The notes: a model not told the origin generated them from the letters alone. Numbered from the stretch's first letter, positions 25,613-34,895 are shown. The stretch: DNA of 64,000 nt from Bacillota bacterium (GCA_023460035.1 JAEWRN010000007.1:1-64000), one strand, 5' to 3'. Numbers and translations are program-made.

Positions 25613-26497
25613 ATGCGCCTTGCAAAAGACTGGAAAGAATATGAACTGCTGGACGCCACCGACGGCTGCCGGCTGGAGCGCTGGGGCGAGACGGTGCTGA
25701 TTCGCCCCGACCCGCAGGTCGTGTGGCAGTTTGCGCAAAAAAGCCCGCTTTGGCAAAAGCCAAACGCCATTTACCACCGCAGCCCCACCGGCGGCGGCGA
25801 GTGGGAAAAGCGTGGCAGATTTGCCGACGAATGGGTCATTGGTTACGGTGACCTGCGGCTGAAGGTGTCGCCCACCGGCTTTAAGCACACCGGCATTTTC
25901 CCCGAGCAGGGGGTCAACTGGGACGCTTACCGGCGCGTCATCGCGGCGGCAAAGCGGCCGGTGCGGGTGCTCAACCTGTTCGGCTATACCGGCGGCGCCA
26001 CGCTGGCCTGCGCGGCCGCGGGCGCACAGGTTTGCCATGTGGATGCCTCCAAAGGCATGGTGGCGTGGGCGCGCGAAAACGCGGCCCTCAGCGGGCTTGC
26101 GTCAAAGCCGATCCGCTGGATCGTGGACGACTGCGGTAAGTTTGTGCAGCGCGAAGCGCGGCGCGGCAGCTTTTACGACGCCATTATTATGGACCCGCCC
26201 AGCTATGGGCGCGGGCCGGGCGGCGAAGTGTGGAAGCTGGAGGACAGCATTTACGAGCTGCTGGCCAGCTGTGCCGCCATTTTAAGCGAAAAGCCGCTGT
26301 TCTTTGCGGTAAACAGCTACACAACGGGCCTTTCGCCCGCCGTCATGCAGTATATGGTGCGCACCATGCTGTGCCCCCAATATGCGGGCAGCACCGCCAG
26401 CGATGAGATCGGCCTGCCGGTCACATCCACCGGCGGGGCGCTGCCAGCAGGCGCGACCAGCGTTTGGCTGGCGGATGGCATGGAACGATTTTTTTAA
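25613..26497 (+). CDS. RlmI-like class I SAM-dependent methyltransferase
   Basis: This 294-residue protein shows a small N-terminal beta domain (to about 90), then a Rossmann methyltransferase. Motif I is VLNLFGYTGGAT (119-130), the acidic loop HVDASKGMV sits at 142-150, and motif IV DPPSYGRG at 194-201. DPPSxGR and FGYTGG are typical of 23S rRNA m5C1962 methyltransferase RlmI and related enzymes. The usual N-terminal PUA domain is missing, so the target may differ. It begins 10 bases after glmM with an AGGAG site and is surely co-transcribed. Confidence 0.85.
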   Translation: MRLAKDWKEYELLDATDGCRLERWGETVLIRPDPQVVWQFAQKSPLWQKPNAIYHRSPTGGGEWEKRGRFADEWVIGYGDLRLKVSPTGFKHTGIFPEQGVNWDAYRRVIAAAKRPVRVLNLFGYTGGATLACAAAGAQVCHVDASKGMVAWARENAALSGLASKPIRWIVDDCGKFVQREARRGSFYDAIIMDPPSYGRGPGGEVWKLEDSIYELLASCAAILSEKPLFFAVNSYTTGLSPAVMQYMVRTMLCPQYAGSTASDEIGLPVTSTGGALPAGATSVWLADGMERFF

Positions 26498-26589
26498 CAA
26501 GACAGGCAATACAAGCCGCCGGCGCATCATTGCGGCAGCGCCCGGCAAGGGCGGCCGGCTATGAGCGCCAGGCGGGAAAGGACACAGGT

Positions 26590-27438
26590 ATGGATGAAAA
26601 AACAATGCTGCGCACCGAACAAATTGTGTTTCGGTACGGCAGCGAAGCAACGCCCGCGCTGCAAGGCGTGACGACGGAGTTTCAAAAAGGCGAGTTTGTC
26701 GCGGTGCTGGGTGCCAACGGGTGCGGCAAATCCACACTGGCAAAGCATTTTAATGCCATTTTATTGCCCGAGCAGGGCGAGGTGTTTGTAGAAGAGTACA
26801 ACACCAAAGACGAAGCACACCTTTACGACATTCGCCAGCGGGTGGGCATGGTGTTCCAAAACCCCGACAACCAAATTGTCGCGACGGTGGTGGAAGAGGA
26901 CGTTGCCTTTGCGCTGGAAAATTTGGGGGTGCCCCAGCAGGAGATGCGCGCGCGGGTAGACGAAGCCATGGAGATGGCCGGCATTTACAAGCACCGCGAA
27001 AAGGCACCGCACAAGCTGTCCGGCGGGCAAAAGCAGCGCGTCGCCATTGCCGGTGTCATTGCCATGCGGCCCTATTGTTTGGTGCTCGACGAATCGACCG
27101 CCATGCTGGACCCCATCGGCCGCGAAAAGGTCATGCGCACCGTCAAACGCCTCAACCAGGAGTTTGGCATCACCGTCGTCATGATTACCCACTATATGGA
27201 GGAGGCCGTGCAGGCCGACCGTGTGCTGGTGATGAGCGAGGGCCAAATTTGCCTTGAGGGCACGCCAAAACAGGTGTTTCGCGACAGCGCGCGCATCCGC
27301 GAGCTAAAGCTGGACGTGCCGCAGGCGAAAGAGCTGTGCGACGAGCTGCGCGCGGCGGGCATTGACCTGCCGGATGATATCATCACCGCAGAGGAATGTG
27401 CCGACGCGCTGGCAAAGCTGTTTGGCGCGGCGGGCTGA
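26590..27438 (+). CDS. ecfA1: ECF transporter energy-coupling ATPase EcfA1
   Basis: This 282-residue ATPase is one of the two of a group II energy-coupling-factor module that powers many vitamin-binding S components. Walker A GANGCGKST (41-49), Q-loop VFQNPDNQIV, LSGGQKQR, Walker B LVLDESTAMLDP and H-loop MITHYMEEA are intact. Walker B has DES instead of DEP, which is common in EcfA1. No S component lies nearby, so the module is shared. The ATG at 26590 follows AAAGGA. Confidence 0.95.
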   Translation: MDEKTMLRTEQIVFRYGSEATPALQGVTTEFQKGEFVAVLGANGCGKSTLAKHFNAILLPEQGEVFVEEYNTKDEAHLYDIRQRVGMVFQNPDNQIVATVVEEDVAFALENLGVPQQEMRARVDEAMEMAGIYKHREKAPHKLSGGQKQRVAIAGVIAMRPYCLVLDESTAMLDPIGREKVMRTVKRLNQEFGITVVMITHYMEEAVQADRVLVMSEGQICLEGTPKQVFRDSARIRELKLDVPQAKELCDELRAAGIDLPDDIITAEECADALAKLFGAAG

Positions 27439-27545
27439 AACTAGCCGTAACGGGGGGCGACCCCCAAACAATAGAATTGTAATAAAACCAACAGGGCGGC
27501 CGCCAGCAAAACAGCGGCGGACCAGCCCGGAACAGGTGGTAACCA

Positions 27546-28418
27546 GTGTCAGTAATCAAGGTCGAACATTTGACCTATATTTATGGGGAGGGCATGCCCG
27601 ACGCCACCGTTGCGCTGAACGACGTCAGCTTTGAAGTCGAGCGCGGCGAGTTTCTTGGTGTCATCGGGCCGACCGGCTGCGGCAAATCGACCCTCATCAC
27701 CCATTTTAACGGGCTTAACCGCCCGACCAAAGGCAAGCTGCTGATTGACGGCGAGGACATTTGGGCCCAGCCCAAGCAGATTCGCCGCTACCGGTTTAAG
27801 GTGGGGCTGGTGTTCCAGTACCCGGAATATCAGTTGTTTGAAGAAACCGTGCGCAAAGACATTTCGTTTGGCCCGCGCAACATGGGCCTGCCGGAAGAGG
27901 AAATCACCCAGCGGGTCGAAGAAGCGGCGCGCTTTTGCGGCCTTTCGCCCGAGATGCTGGAGCGCTCGCCGTTCGAGCTTTCCGGCGGGCAAAAGCGCCG
28001 CGCGGCCATTGCCGGCGTGCTGGCCATGCGCCCGGAGGTGCTGGTGCTGGACGAGCCGGCCGCCGGCCTTGACCCCGAGGGCCGCGAAATGATTTTGAGC
28101 CAGGTGAAAGAGTACCACAAGCAAACCGGCGCGACCATTGTGCTCGTCAGCCACTCGATGGAGGACATCGCAAAATATGCCGACCGCGTGCTGGTGTTGC
28201 AGGGCGGCGAAATTGCCATGCTGGACACGACGGCCAATATTTTTGCACGGGCAGACGAGCTTGTGGCGCTGGGCCTTTCGGTACCGGAGGTCACTAAAAT
28301 CTTTTTGCAGCTGCGTGCAAAGGGCATTGCGATCCCCACCGACGTGTACACGGTAAAATACGGGCGGGATATTTTGCTGGACGCCCTCAAGCGCAAAGGG
28401 GGTGGCCAGCATGCTTAG
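27546..28418 (+). CDS. ecfA2: ECF transporter energy-coupling ATPase EcfA2
   Basis: This 290-residue partner ATPase has Walker A GPTGCGKST (41-49), Q-loop VFQYPEYQLFEETV, signature LSGGQKRR, Walker B LVLDEPAAGLDP and H-loop LVSHSMEDI. VFQYPEYQLFE is diagnostic for EcfA2. The start is GTG with AGGTGG 6 bases upstream. A 107-base gap with a small GGGGG-CGA-CCCCC hairpin separates it from ecfA1, wider than usual in this operon. It overlaps ecfT by 8 bases. Confidence 0.95.
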   Translation: MSVIKVEHLTYIYGEGMPDATVALNDVSFEVERGEFLGVIGPTGCGKSTLITHFNGLNRPTKGKLLIDGEDIWAQPKQIRRYRFKVGLVFQYPEYQLFEETVRKDISFGPRNMGLPEEEITQRVEEAARFCGLSPEMLERSPFELSGGQKRRAAIAGVLAMRPEVLVLDEPAAGLDPEGREMILSQVKEYHKQTGATIVLVSHSMEDIAKYADRVLVLQGGEIAMLDTTANIFARADELVALGLSVPEVTKIFLQLRAKGIAIPTDVYTVKYGRDILLDALKRKGGGQHA

Positions 28419-29226
28419 AGATATCACAATTGGCCAGCACTTCCCCGGCAATTCCCCGGTGCACCGCATGGACCCGCGTGCAAAGCTGCTGCTCACCATT
28501 GGGTATATCGTCATTTTGTTTGTGGGCTCCAACCCCTTGGGGCTGGCGCTTTCCACCGTGTTTCTGGTGGTGGCCTATACCGTGGCGCAAATCCCGCTGC
28601 GGCTCATCACCAAAAGCTTAAAGCCCATTGTGCCCATTTTGCTGTTTACCGCGGTGCTGAACCTGTTTTTTGTGCCGGGTGACGCAGTGTTTACCCTGTG
28701 GGTATTCACTGTCACGTGGCAGGGGCTTTATAATGTCATGGTGCTCACCGTGCGCATTATCTGCCTCATTGCGGGCACCAGCCTGCTGACCTACACCACC
28801 AGCCCCATCGTGCTCACCGACGCGCTGGAACGCTTGCTTGCGCCGCTGGCAAAGCTAAAAGTGCCGGTGCACGAACTATCCATGATGATGACGATCGCGC
28901 TGCGGTTTATCCCCACGCTGATCGAAGAAACCGATAAAATTATGAGCGCGCAAAAGGCCCGCGGGGCCGAGCTGGACACCGGCACCCTGCGCGAGCGGGT
29001 CAAAGCGCTGATCCCGGTGCTCATCCCGCTGTTTGTTTCGGCGTTCCGCCGGGCAGACGAGCTTGCGATGGCGATGGAATGCCGCTGCTACCACGGTGGC
29101 GAGGGGCGCACCCGGCTGCGCAAGCTGCAACTGGGCGGGCTGGATTTTGTGCTGACCGCCGTTTGCATTGCCGTGTTTGTGCTGGTTGGGTTTTCGGGCG
29201 CGCTTTGGGGCATGTTGCCGCTATGA
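28411..29226 (+). CDS. ecfT: ECF transporter transmembrane coupling protein EcfT
   Basis: The 271-residue protein has about five or six membrane helices. Its two coupling-helix motifs touch the ATPases: QKARGAELD (about 193-201) and MECRCYHGG (about 230-238), the A-R-G/A and x-R-x signatures. The ATG at 28411 is inside the ecfA2 end, with GGGGGTGG upstream. A GTG at 28402 is an alternative. Its stop overlaps the truA ATG (ATGA). Confidence 0.94.
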   Translation: MLRDITIGQHFPGNSPVHRMDPRAKLLLTIGYIVILFVGSNPLGLALSTVFLVVAYTVAQIPLRLITKSLKPIVPILLFTAVLNLFFVPGDAVFTLWVFTVTWQGLYNVMVLTVRIICLIAGTSLLTYTTSPIVLTDALERLLAPLAKLKVPVHELSMMMTIALRFIPTLIEETDKIMSAQKARGAELDTGTLRERVKALIPVLIPLFVSAFRRADELAMAMECRCYHGGEGRTRLRKLQLGGLDFVLTAVCIAVFVLVGFSGALWGMLPL

Positions 29227-30005
29227 GCCGGCATATTTTGCTGACCATTGCCTATAAGGGCACGGCTTACCACGGGTTTCAGGTGCAAAAAAACGCGGTG
29301 ACAGTGGCCGAGGTTCTGCAACAGGCACTGTGCGCAGTGCTGGGCACCCCGCAGCAGTTTAAAGGCTGTTCGCGCACCGACGCGGGTGTGCACGCGCTGT
29401 GCTTTTGTGTCAGCTTTTTCACCGAAAGCGCCATCCCCTGCGAAAAGCTGCCGCTTGCGCTCAACAGCCACCTGCCGGCAGATATCCGTGCCACGGCGAC
29501 CCGCGAGGTAGAGCAGGGCTTTCACGCCCGGTACAGCTGCACCGGTAAGGCCTATTTGTACCGGGTGCGCAATGCGCCGGTGGCGTCACCCTTCAGCGAC
29601 GATGTCAGCTGGCGGGTGTGGCCGCAGCTTGCGCTAGGGCCCATGCAACAGGCGGCCGTGCTGTTAACCGGCACGCACGATTTTGCCAGCTTTATGTCTG
29701 CCGGCAGTACCATTGAGGCCGAGGGCGGCAGCACGGTGCGCACGGTGCGGCAGTTCAGCGTGAAGAAGCAGGGCGATGAAATTCGTTTTGAAATTGAGGC
29801 GGACGGCTACCTATATAACATGGTGCGCATTTTGGTGGGCACGCTGGCAGAGGTGGGGGCGGGCCGCATTGCCGCCGCGCAGGTGGCAGACATCTTGGCG
29901 GCCTGCGACCGCACAAAGGCAGGCCCCACCGCACCGGCAAAGGGGCTTGCGCTGGCGCGGGTGTGTTACCCCGGCTTTGTGGCCGACGGTGGAGGCATGC
30001 AATGA
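29223..30005 (+). CDS. truA: tRNA pseudouridine(38-40) synthase TruA
   Basis: The 260-residue enzyme makes pseudouridine at positions 38-40 of the tRNA anticodon arm. The catalytic D53 lies in CSRTDAGVHA. YKGTAYHGFQ near the start and EADGYLYNMVRILVGTL near the end are TruA signatures. It is coupled by ATGA overlaps to ecfT upstream and to the DUF5711-like gene downstream. ecfA1-ecfA2-ecfT-truA is the order usually seen near ribosomal protein genes; here that cluster is absent. Confidence 0.96.
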   Translation: MSRHILLTIAYKGTAYHGFQVQKNAVTVAEVLQQALCAVLGTPQQFKGCSRTDAGVHALCFCVSFFTESAIPCEKLPLALNSHLPADIRATATREVEQGFHARYSCTGKAYLYRVRNAPVASPFSDDVSWRVWPQLALGPMQQAAVLLTGTHDFASFMSAGSTIEAEGGSTVRTVRQFSVKKQGDEIRFEIEADGYLYNMVRILVGTLAEVGAGRIAAAQVADILAACDRTKAGPTAPAKGLALARVCYPGFVADGGGMQ

Positions 30006-31498
30006 AACCAAAAGAAACCGGGCCCAAAAAACAAAAAAAACTCTCGCCCACCGAGGCGTTTCGCGCCGCGGCGGCGCAGCAGGGCTTGTTGTCACCCGGG
30101 CAGGCACCGCAGGCGGCCCCGCCCGGCACGGCAAAACAAGCCGCCCCGGCCCCGGTAAAACAACCGGCCCCGGCGGCGAAAAGCCACAAGAAGCAAAAAA
30201 AAGCCCCCCATGCAGTGCGGCAGCCGGCAGAAGGGCAACCGCAGGCAGAACAGCCCGCGGCAGAGCAGCAGCCTGCCGCGTCGGGTGCAGAACAGGGGAA
30301 AAAGAACAAAAAAAAGCAGCCCAAAAGCGACATGCCCCGCATCGAGCAGATTCGCCGCCGCAAAAGCGAAAAGCGGCTGCGGCGCGCCGTGCTGGCGGTG
30401 TTGGTACTGACCGGCATCTTTTTGTACCTTGGCGGCGTGTTTGCGGGGTCAATCAACTTTTTTGGCGATCTGCTGGACACCGCTAAAATTGCGATGCTGC
30501 CGGGCGACGGCTGGCCCGCTACGCTGGACATTGACGGGCTGGTAGACGCAAAACCGCTGGGCGGCGGGGTTGCGCTTTGCGGCAAGTCAGAGCTGCAACT
30601 GTATTCGCCCACGGCAAAGCTGCTGCGCACGGTGCAGCACGGCTATGCCGAGCCCGCCATAGTAACGGGCAATGCAAGGGTGTGCGTGTATAACCGCGGC
30701 GGCAAAGAGCTGCGGGTCGAATCCCGCAGCCGCACGCTTGCCACCAAAAGCTACGATTATCCCATTCTCACGGTGGGCATGTCGCCCGGCGGCACCATGG
30801 CGGTGGCCACCAAGGCCGAGCGCTACCTTGCCGCCATTACGGTGTACAGCCCCACTTTTGACGAAATTTACTACGCGTATCTGGCCGAATACTACCCGCT
30901 GGCCCTTGCGGTTTCGCAGGACGGCAAACACCTTGCCGTCGCTTGCATGCGGGTGGAAAACGGCAGCTTTGGCACCCGCCTTTTGCTGTACGACATGACA
31001 AAAAGCGATACCGAGGCCGGACAGACCACCGTGGACATTGCCGACAACGCGCCGTTGCAGCTGCGCTATCTGCCCACCGGCGAGCTGGCGGTCATCTGCG
31101 ACGGGTTTACCGGTATTTATAATACCGACAGCGGCCAGCAAACCGCCCGGTACGACTACGGCGGGCGCTCGCTGCTGGCGGCAGACGGGTACGGTAAAAA
31201 CACCCTGCTGGTGTTTGGTGCCGCCGGCAGCAGCACGGCAGGCAGCTGTGTGCTGCTGGGCGAAACACTGCAACAGCTTGCGGCGGTGTCGCCGGGGGTT
31301 GATGTGCAGGATGTCGCGCTGGGGCACGAGTATTTTTACTTGCTTGGCAAAAAGGCCGCCGTGGGCTATACCCTGGCGGGCGAAGAGGTCGACCGGCAGG
31401 TTTTGCCCGCGGAAGGCATGAAAATTGTGCCGGGGAAGGCAGCTTTTGCCATCACCGCAAAAGAAATTTTACAATTTACACCTTTGAACAGTAAATAA
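30002..31498 (+). CDS. Single-pass membrane protein, DUF5711-like
   Basis: Residues 1-120 of this 498-residue protein are a disordered cytoplasmic tail rich in Ala, Pro, Gln and Lys. One membrane helix follows (129-149), then about 350 residues outside the cell. The outer part shows repeated beta-strand patterns (e.g. YSPTAKLLRTVQHG, VYNRGGKELRVES, LLYDMTK) suggesting a beta-propeller. Such proteins next to cvpA in Clostridia are, to my recollection, annotated DUF5711. No enzyme motif is visible. It overlaps truA by 4 bases. A role at the cell envelope is the most one can infer. Confidence 0.7.
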   Translation: MKPKETGPKKQKKLSPTEAFRAAAAQQGLLSPGQAPQAAPPGTAKQAAPAPVKQPAPAAKSHKKQKKAPHAVRQPAEGQPQAEQPAAEQQPAASGAEQGKKNKKKQPKSDMPRIEQIRRRKSEKRLRRAVLAVLVLTGIFLYLGGVFAGSINFFGDLLDTAKIAMLPGDGWPATLDIDGLVDAKPLGGGVALCGKSELQLYSPTAKLLRTVQHGYAEPAIVTGNARVCVYNRGGKELRVESRSRTLATKSYDYPILTVGMSPGGTMAVATKAERYLAAITVYSPTFDEIYYAYLAEYYPLALAVSQDGKHLAVACMRVENGSFGTRLLLYDMTKSDTEAGQTTVDIADNAPLQLRYLPTGELAVICDGFTGIYNTDSGQQTARYDYGGRSLLAADGYGKNTLLVFGAAGSSTAGSCVLLGETLQQLAAVSPGVDVQDVALGHEYFYLLGKKAAVGYTLAGEEVDRQVLPAEGMKIVPGKAAFAITAKEILQFTPLNSK

Positions 31499-31511
31499 TC
31501 TATGATATAAT
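31484..31511 (+). promoter_or_regulatory. Promoter of cvpA-clpE
   Basis: TTGAAC (31484-31489), a 16-base spacer and TATAAT (31506-31511). The -35 lies inside the end of the preceding gene. Confidence 0.65.
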
Positions 31512-31562
31512 GCATATTTATCATGGATAGTTGCCCCAGATTGGGCAGGAGGTATTGCACAA

Positions 31563-32255
31563 ATGACAATTACATCCGCGCTGATCCTGGATCTGGCGTT
31601 GCTGGCTGTGATCATTGTCACGGTGATCGTGGCGGCGAACCGGGGGTTCCTTGCCACCCTGGTACGTCTTTGCGGTACGGCTCTCGCTTTGTTCGCGTCC
31701 TGGATAGCGGCGAGCCGGCTTTCAACCGCAGTGTTCGAAAATTTTTTCAGAAACGGTCTTGTGGAAAAGACGGCAAAGATGATCAGCGAGGGTGGGCAGA
31801 CCTCCATCCAGTCGATTATTGACAAGCTGGCGGCCTTTTTGCCTGACAGCCTGGTGCAAAGCATTCTCGGCGGTACCGACAAGCTGCAAAGCTTGGTGGA
31901 TTCCAACGCGCCGGATGTGGCGTCCCAGATTGTAGAACAGGTCATTGCCCCGCTGTTTTTGCCCATCATTTCGGTGGTGGTGTTCTTTGTCACCTTTGCA
32001 ATTACCGGCGTGCTGCTGAACTTCGTTATCTCCGCGCTGACGCGGGTGAACGATGTCCCGGTGCTCGGCGGTATGAACCGCCTGCTCGGCGCACTTGCCG
32101 GGCTGGTGCTCGGCGTTGCCTATGTGCTGCTGCTTTTATGCGCAGTGTGGGCAATCGTGGTAGTCACCGGTGACGGTTTGACCTATTTTAATACCACAAC
32201 ACTGGAGGCGAGCCGGTTTTACCAGTTCTTCTTCCAGTACAATCCGTTTTTGTAG
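31563..32255 (+). CDS. cvpA: CvpA-family membrane protein
   Basis: The 230-residue protein has four predicted membrane helices (about 8-27, 35-52, 133-160, 180-208) with the CvpA hallmark of a glycine/asparagine-rich first helix edge (AANRGFLATLVRL). A later GGMNRLLGALAGLVLGVAY matches the family's conserved last part. CvpA was found through colicin V production and is now linked to envelope stability; its mechanism is unknown. AGGAGG lies 10 bases before the ATG. clpE follows 135 bases later, across a leader containing a small ccgggc/gcccgg hairpin without a T run. Confidence 0.88.
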   Translation: MTITSALILDLALLAVIIVTVIVAANRGFLATLVRLCGTALALFASWIAASRLSTAVFENFFRNGLVEKTAKMISEGGQTSIQSIIDKLAAFLPDSLVQSILGGTDKLQSLVDSNAPDVASQIVEQVIAPLFLPIISVVVFFVTFAITGVLLNFVISALTRVNDVPVLGGMNRLLGALAGLVLGVAYVLLLLCAVWAIVVVTGDGLTYFNTTTLEASRFYQFFFQYNPFL

Positions 32256-32390
32256 CCGCGGCCGGGCAAATTGCCCGGTGGTAGCACAGGGGTACCCTTA
32301 CGGGGTGTTCCCGTGTGTTGCAGCGGCCCCCGTGCAAGGTAAGGCGCGGGCGGCGGGCGAAACTCGCCGCAGCAAAGGAGTTGATGACCC

Positions 32391-34772
32391 ATGGCACAGC
32401 AGATGTTATGTGTACGCTGCAAAAAAAGGCCCGCAGTGGTCTTTGTCCAGCGCATGGACGGCAAAGAGGCCAAAACCGATGGCTATTGCCTGACCTGTGC
32501 AAAAGAGCTTGGAATTAAGCCGGTCGACGATCTGATGAAACAGTTCGGCATCACAGATCAGGACCTTGAGAATATGGAGGATCGCTTTTCCGCATTTATG
32601 CAGGGCGCAGGCGAAGATGCGATCGAAGGGTACGAGGGGGACGAAGAAGAGGAGACCGGCGACGACGACTTCACCCCCGGCGGCAGCGCGACGTTTCCGT
32701 TTAACCTGATGGGCCGCCCAAGCGACGCACAGGACGCCGAGTACACCCCGGTGGAAAAGCAGGACGAAGCGGACAAAAAAGACCCGCGCGCCAAAGAGCG
32801 CGGCAAAAAGCGCAAGTTTTTGGACACCTACTGCGAAAACCTCACCGATAAGGCACAGCAGGGCAAGCTGGACCGCATTGTCGGCCGCGACAAAGAAATT
32901 TACCGCGCGGTGCAGATACTTTGCCGCCGGCAAAAAAACAACCCCTGCCTCATTGGTGAGGCGGGCGTTGGCAAAACGGCCATTGCCGAGGGCATTGCGC
33001 TGCGCATTGCCGAGGGCAAGGTGCCCAGCAGGCTGATGGACAAAGAAATTTACCTGCTTGACTTGACGGCACTGGTTGCGGGCACACAGTTCCGCGGCCA
33101 GTTTGAAAGCCGCGTCAAAGGCCTCATCAGCGAGGTCAAAGCCGCGGGCAATGTCATTTTGTTCATCGACGAAATCCACAACATCACCGGCGCGGGCGAC
33201 TCTGAGGGTGCCATGAACGCCGCCAACATCCTGAAACCCGCGCTTTCCCGCGGTGAAATTCAGGTTATCGGCGCAACGACCTTCAGCGAGTACCGTAAGT
33301 ACATCGAAAAGGACCAGGCGCTCGAACGCCGGTTCCAGCCGGTCAAGGTGGAAGAGCCGTCGATCGAGGACGCCGTGTCGGTGCTGATGGGCATCCGGCA
33401 GTACTACGAAAAGCACCACTATGTCAAAATCAGCCCCGAGATCGTGCGCATGGAGGTCAATTTGGCCGAGCGGTATATCACCGACCGCTTTTTGCCGGAC
33501 AAGGCCATCGATTTGATGGACGAATCGGCGGCCTGCTGCAGCCTGCGCCACCCGGAGATCACCGAGTATGTCAACCTTGAAAAAAAGGTGGCAGAGCTTG
33601 CGGCAGAGCAGCAGGAAATCGAGCAGAAAACCGACGCCGAGCAGCCGGATTTTGAACGGCTTGCCAAGGTGAAAAGTGAGCTGCTGCGCTTGACAGCCGA
33701 GCGCGACGAAAAGAAAAGTATGGTAGAGGACATCGCCGTCGAGCCCGCAGATGTCGCCAAGGTGGTCGAGCTGTGGACCGGTATCCCCGCGGTCAAAATC
33801 GAGCAGAGCGATTTTATCAAAATCAATTCGCTGGAAGAAAACCTCAAGAAAAAAATCATTGGGCAGGACAAGGCGGTCGAGCTGGTGGCAAAGGCCATCA
33901 AGCGCAGCCGCGCGGGCATTTCGGCCCGGCACCGCCCGGCCAGCTTTATCTTTGTGGGGCCCACCGGCGTGGGCAAAACCGAGCTGGTCAAGCAGCTTGC
34001 AACCGAGCTGTTTGACACTGTGGACCCGCTGATCCGGCTGGATATGAGCGAGTTTATGGAAAAGTTCGCCGTCTCGCGGCTAATCGGCTCGCCCCCGGGC
34101 TATGTGGGGTACGACGAGGCCGGCCAGCTGACCGAAAAGGTGCGCCGCCGCCCGTACAGCGTGGTGCTGTTCGACGAGATCGAAAAGGCGCACCCGGACG
34201 TGATGAACATTTTGCTGCAAATTTTGGATGAAGGCAAGATCAACGACGCGCAGGGCCGCACCGTGAATTTTGAAAACACCGTCATCTGCATGACCAGCAA
34301 CGCGGGCAGCAGCGACCATGTGGCGGAGACTGGCTTTAACAAAACGGCCTCGCAGATGAGCCGCGACAAATCCATGAAGGCGCTGCGCGACTTTTTGCGC
34401 CCCGAGTTTATTGCCCGTGTGGACGAAGTCGTCAACTTTGAGCCCCTGTCAGAGGAGAGCCTGCAAAAAATTGCCGCACTGATGCTGGAAGAGTACCGTG
34501 CCCCGCTGCAAGAAAAGGGCATCGCCCTCACCCACACCCCGGCGGCCCTTAGCCTGCTGTGCAAAAAAGCCAGCGGCGGCAAATACGGCGCGCGCGATTT
34601 GCGCCGTGTCATCCGCAAAGAGGTCGAAGACCCCATTGCCGAGCTGATTGTGGGCGGCAACACCCCGGCCGAAATCAACATCGATGCCGAAGGCGAAACG
34701 CTGCATGTGACCGGGCAAAAAGTCACAGTAGCCGGTTTATCGCTTGACAGCGCGGCCTCTAAAACAGTATAA
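32391..34772 (+). CDS. clpE: ClpE-type AAA+ unfoldase with N-terminal zinc finger
   Basis: This 793-residue HSP100 protein has two AAA+ rings. An N-terminal zinc finger, C7-x2-C10 and C33-x2-C36, replaces the Clp N domain; this is the ClpE layout. An acidic linker (about 70-130) follows. Walker A1 GEAGVGKT (about 189) and Walker B1 ILFIDEIHN form ring 1. A coiled middle segment (EKKVAELAAEQQEIEQ) leads to Walker A2 GPTGVGKT (about 523) and Walker B2 VVLFDEIEK. The loop that docks to ClpP appears as TGF in AETGFNKT, where ClpC/ClpA carry VGF/IGL, so ClpP partnership is likely. There is no CtsR or McsAB gene here and no CtsR heptad repeat was noticed. Confidence 0.9.
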   Translation: MAQQMLCVRCKKRPAVVFVQRMDGKEAKTDGYCLTCAKELGIKPVDDLMKQFGITDQDLENMEDRFSAFMQGAGEDAIEGYEGDEEEETGDDDFTPGGSATFPFNLMGRPSDAQDAEYTPVEKQDEADKKDPRAKERGKKRKFLDTYCENLTDKAQQGKLDRIVGRDKEIYRAVQILCRRQKNNPCLIGEAGVGKTAIAEGIALRIAEGKVPSRLMDKEIYLLDLTALVAGTQFRGQFESRVKGLISEVKAAGNVILFIDEIHNITGAGDSEGAMNAANILKPALSRGEIQVIGATTFSEYRKYIEKDQALERRFQPVKVEEPSIEDAVSVLMGIRQYYEKHHYVKISPEIVRMEVNLAERYITDRFLPDKAIDLMDESAACCSLRHPEITEYVNLEKKVAELAAEQQEIEQKTDAEQPDFERLAKVKSELLRLTAERDEKKSMVEDIAVEPADVAKVVELWTGIPAVKIEQSDFIKINSLEENLKKKIIGQDKAVELVAKAIKRSRAGISARHRPASFIFVGPTGVGKTELVKQLATELFDTVDPLIRLDMSEFMEKFAVSRLIGSPPGYVGYDEAGQLTEKVRRRPYSVVLFDEIEKAHPDVMNILLQILDEGKINDAQGRTVNFENTVICMTSNAGSSDHVAETGFNKTASQMSRDKSMKALRDFLRPEFIARVDEVVNFEPLSEESLQKIAALMLEEYRAPLQEKGIALTHTPAALSLLCKKASGGKYGARDLRRVIRKEVEDPIAELIVGGNTPAEINIDAEGETLHVTGQKVTVAGLSLDSAASKTV

Positions 34773-34773
34773 T
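34744..34773 (+). promoter_or_regulatory. Consensus promoter of tRNA-Gly
   Basis: TTGACA (34744-34749), an 18-base spacer and TATAAT (34768-34773) lie within the last codons of clpE. A CCCCGC-aaac-GCGGGG hairpin (34783-34798) sits between it and the tRNA; it may end clpE transcripts or sit in the pre-tRNA leader. Confidence 0.8.
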
Positions 34774-34807
34774 CATAACTGTCCCCGCAAACGCGGGGGC
34801 ATGTTTT

Positions 34808-34882
34808 GCAGGTGTCGTACAACGGCCAGTACATCAGCCTTCCAAGCTGAGGACGAGGGTTCGACTCCCTTCACCTGCTCCA
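34808..34882 (+). tRNA. tRNA-Gly (anticodon TCC)
   Basis: A full cloverleaf folds: acceptor GCAGGTG/CACCTGC, D-arm GTAC...GTAC, anticodon stem TCAGC/GCTGA with loop CTTCCAA, T-arm GAGGG-TTCGACT-CCCTT, discriminator T and encoded CCA. Anticodon TCC reads GGA/GGG glycine codons. Confidence 0.96.
34874..34882 (+). repeat. 9-bp direct repeat, copy 1 (tRNA-Gly 3' end)
   Basis: The last nine bases of tRNA-Gly, cctgctcca, recur exactly at 35375-35383, right after the stop of the AT-rich gene between them. This resembles attL/attR of an element inserted at a tRNA 3' end, though a 9-base identity can arise by chance. Confidence 0.4.
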
Positions 34883-34895
34883 TATTCAGTTAAAG

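Noticed and set aside
27549..28556. 335-codon minus frame opposite ecfA2
   Set aside because: Antisense shadow.
32406..33932. Long minus-strand frame (508 codons) opposite clpE
   Set aside because: Antisense shadow of the conserved AAA+ gene; product shows no domain.
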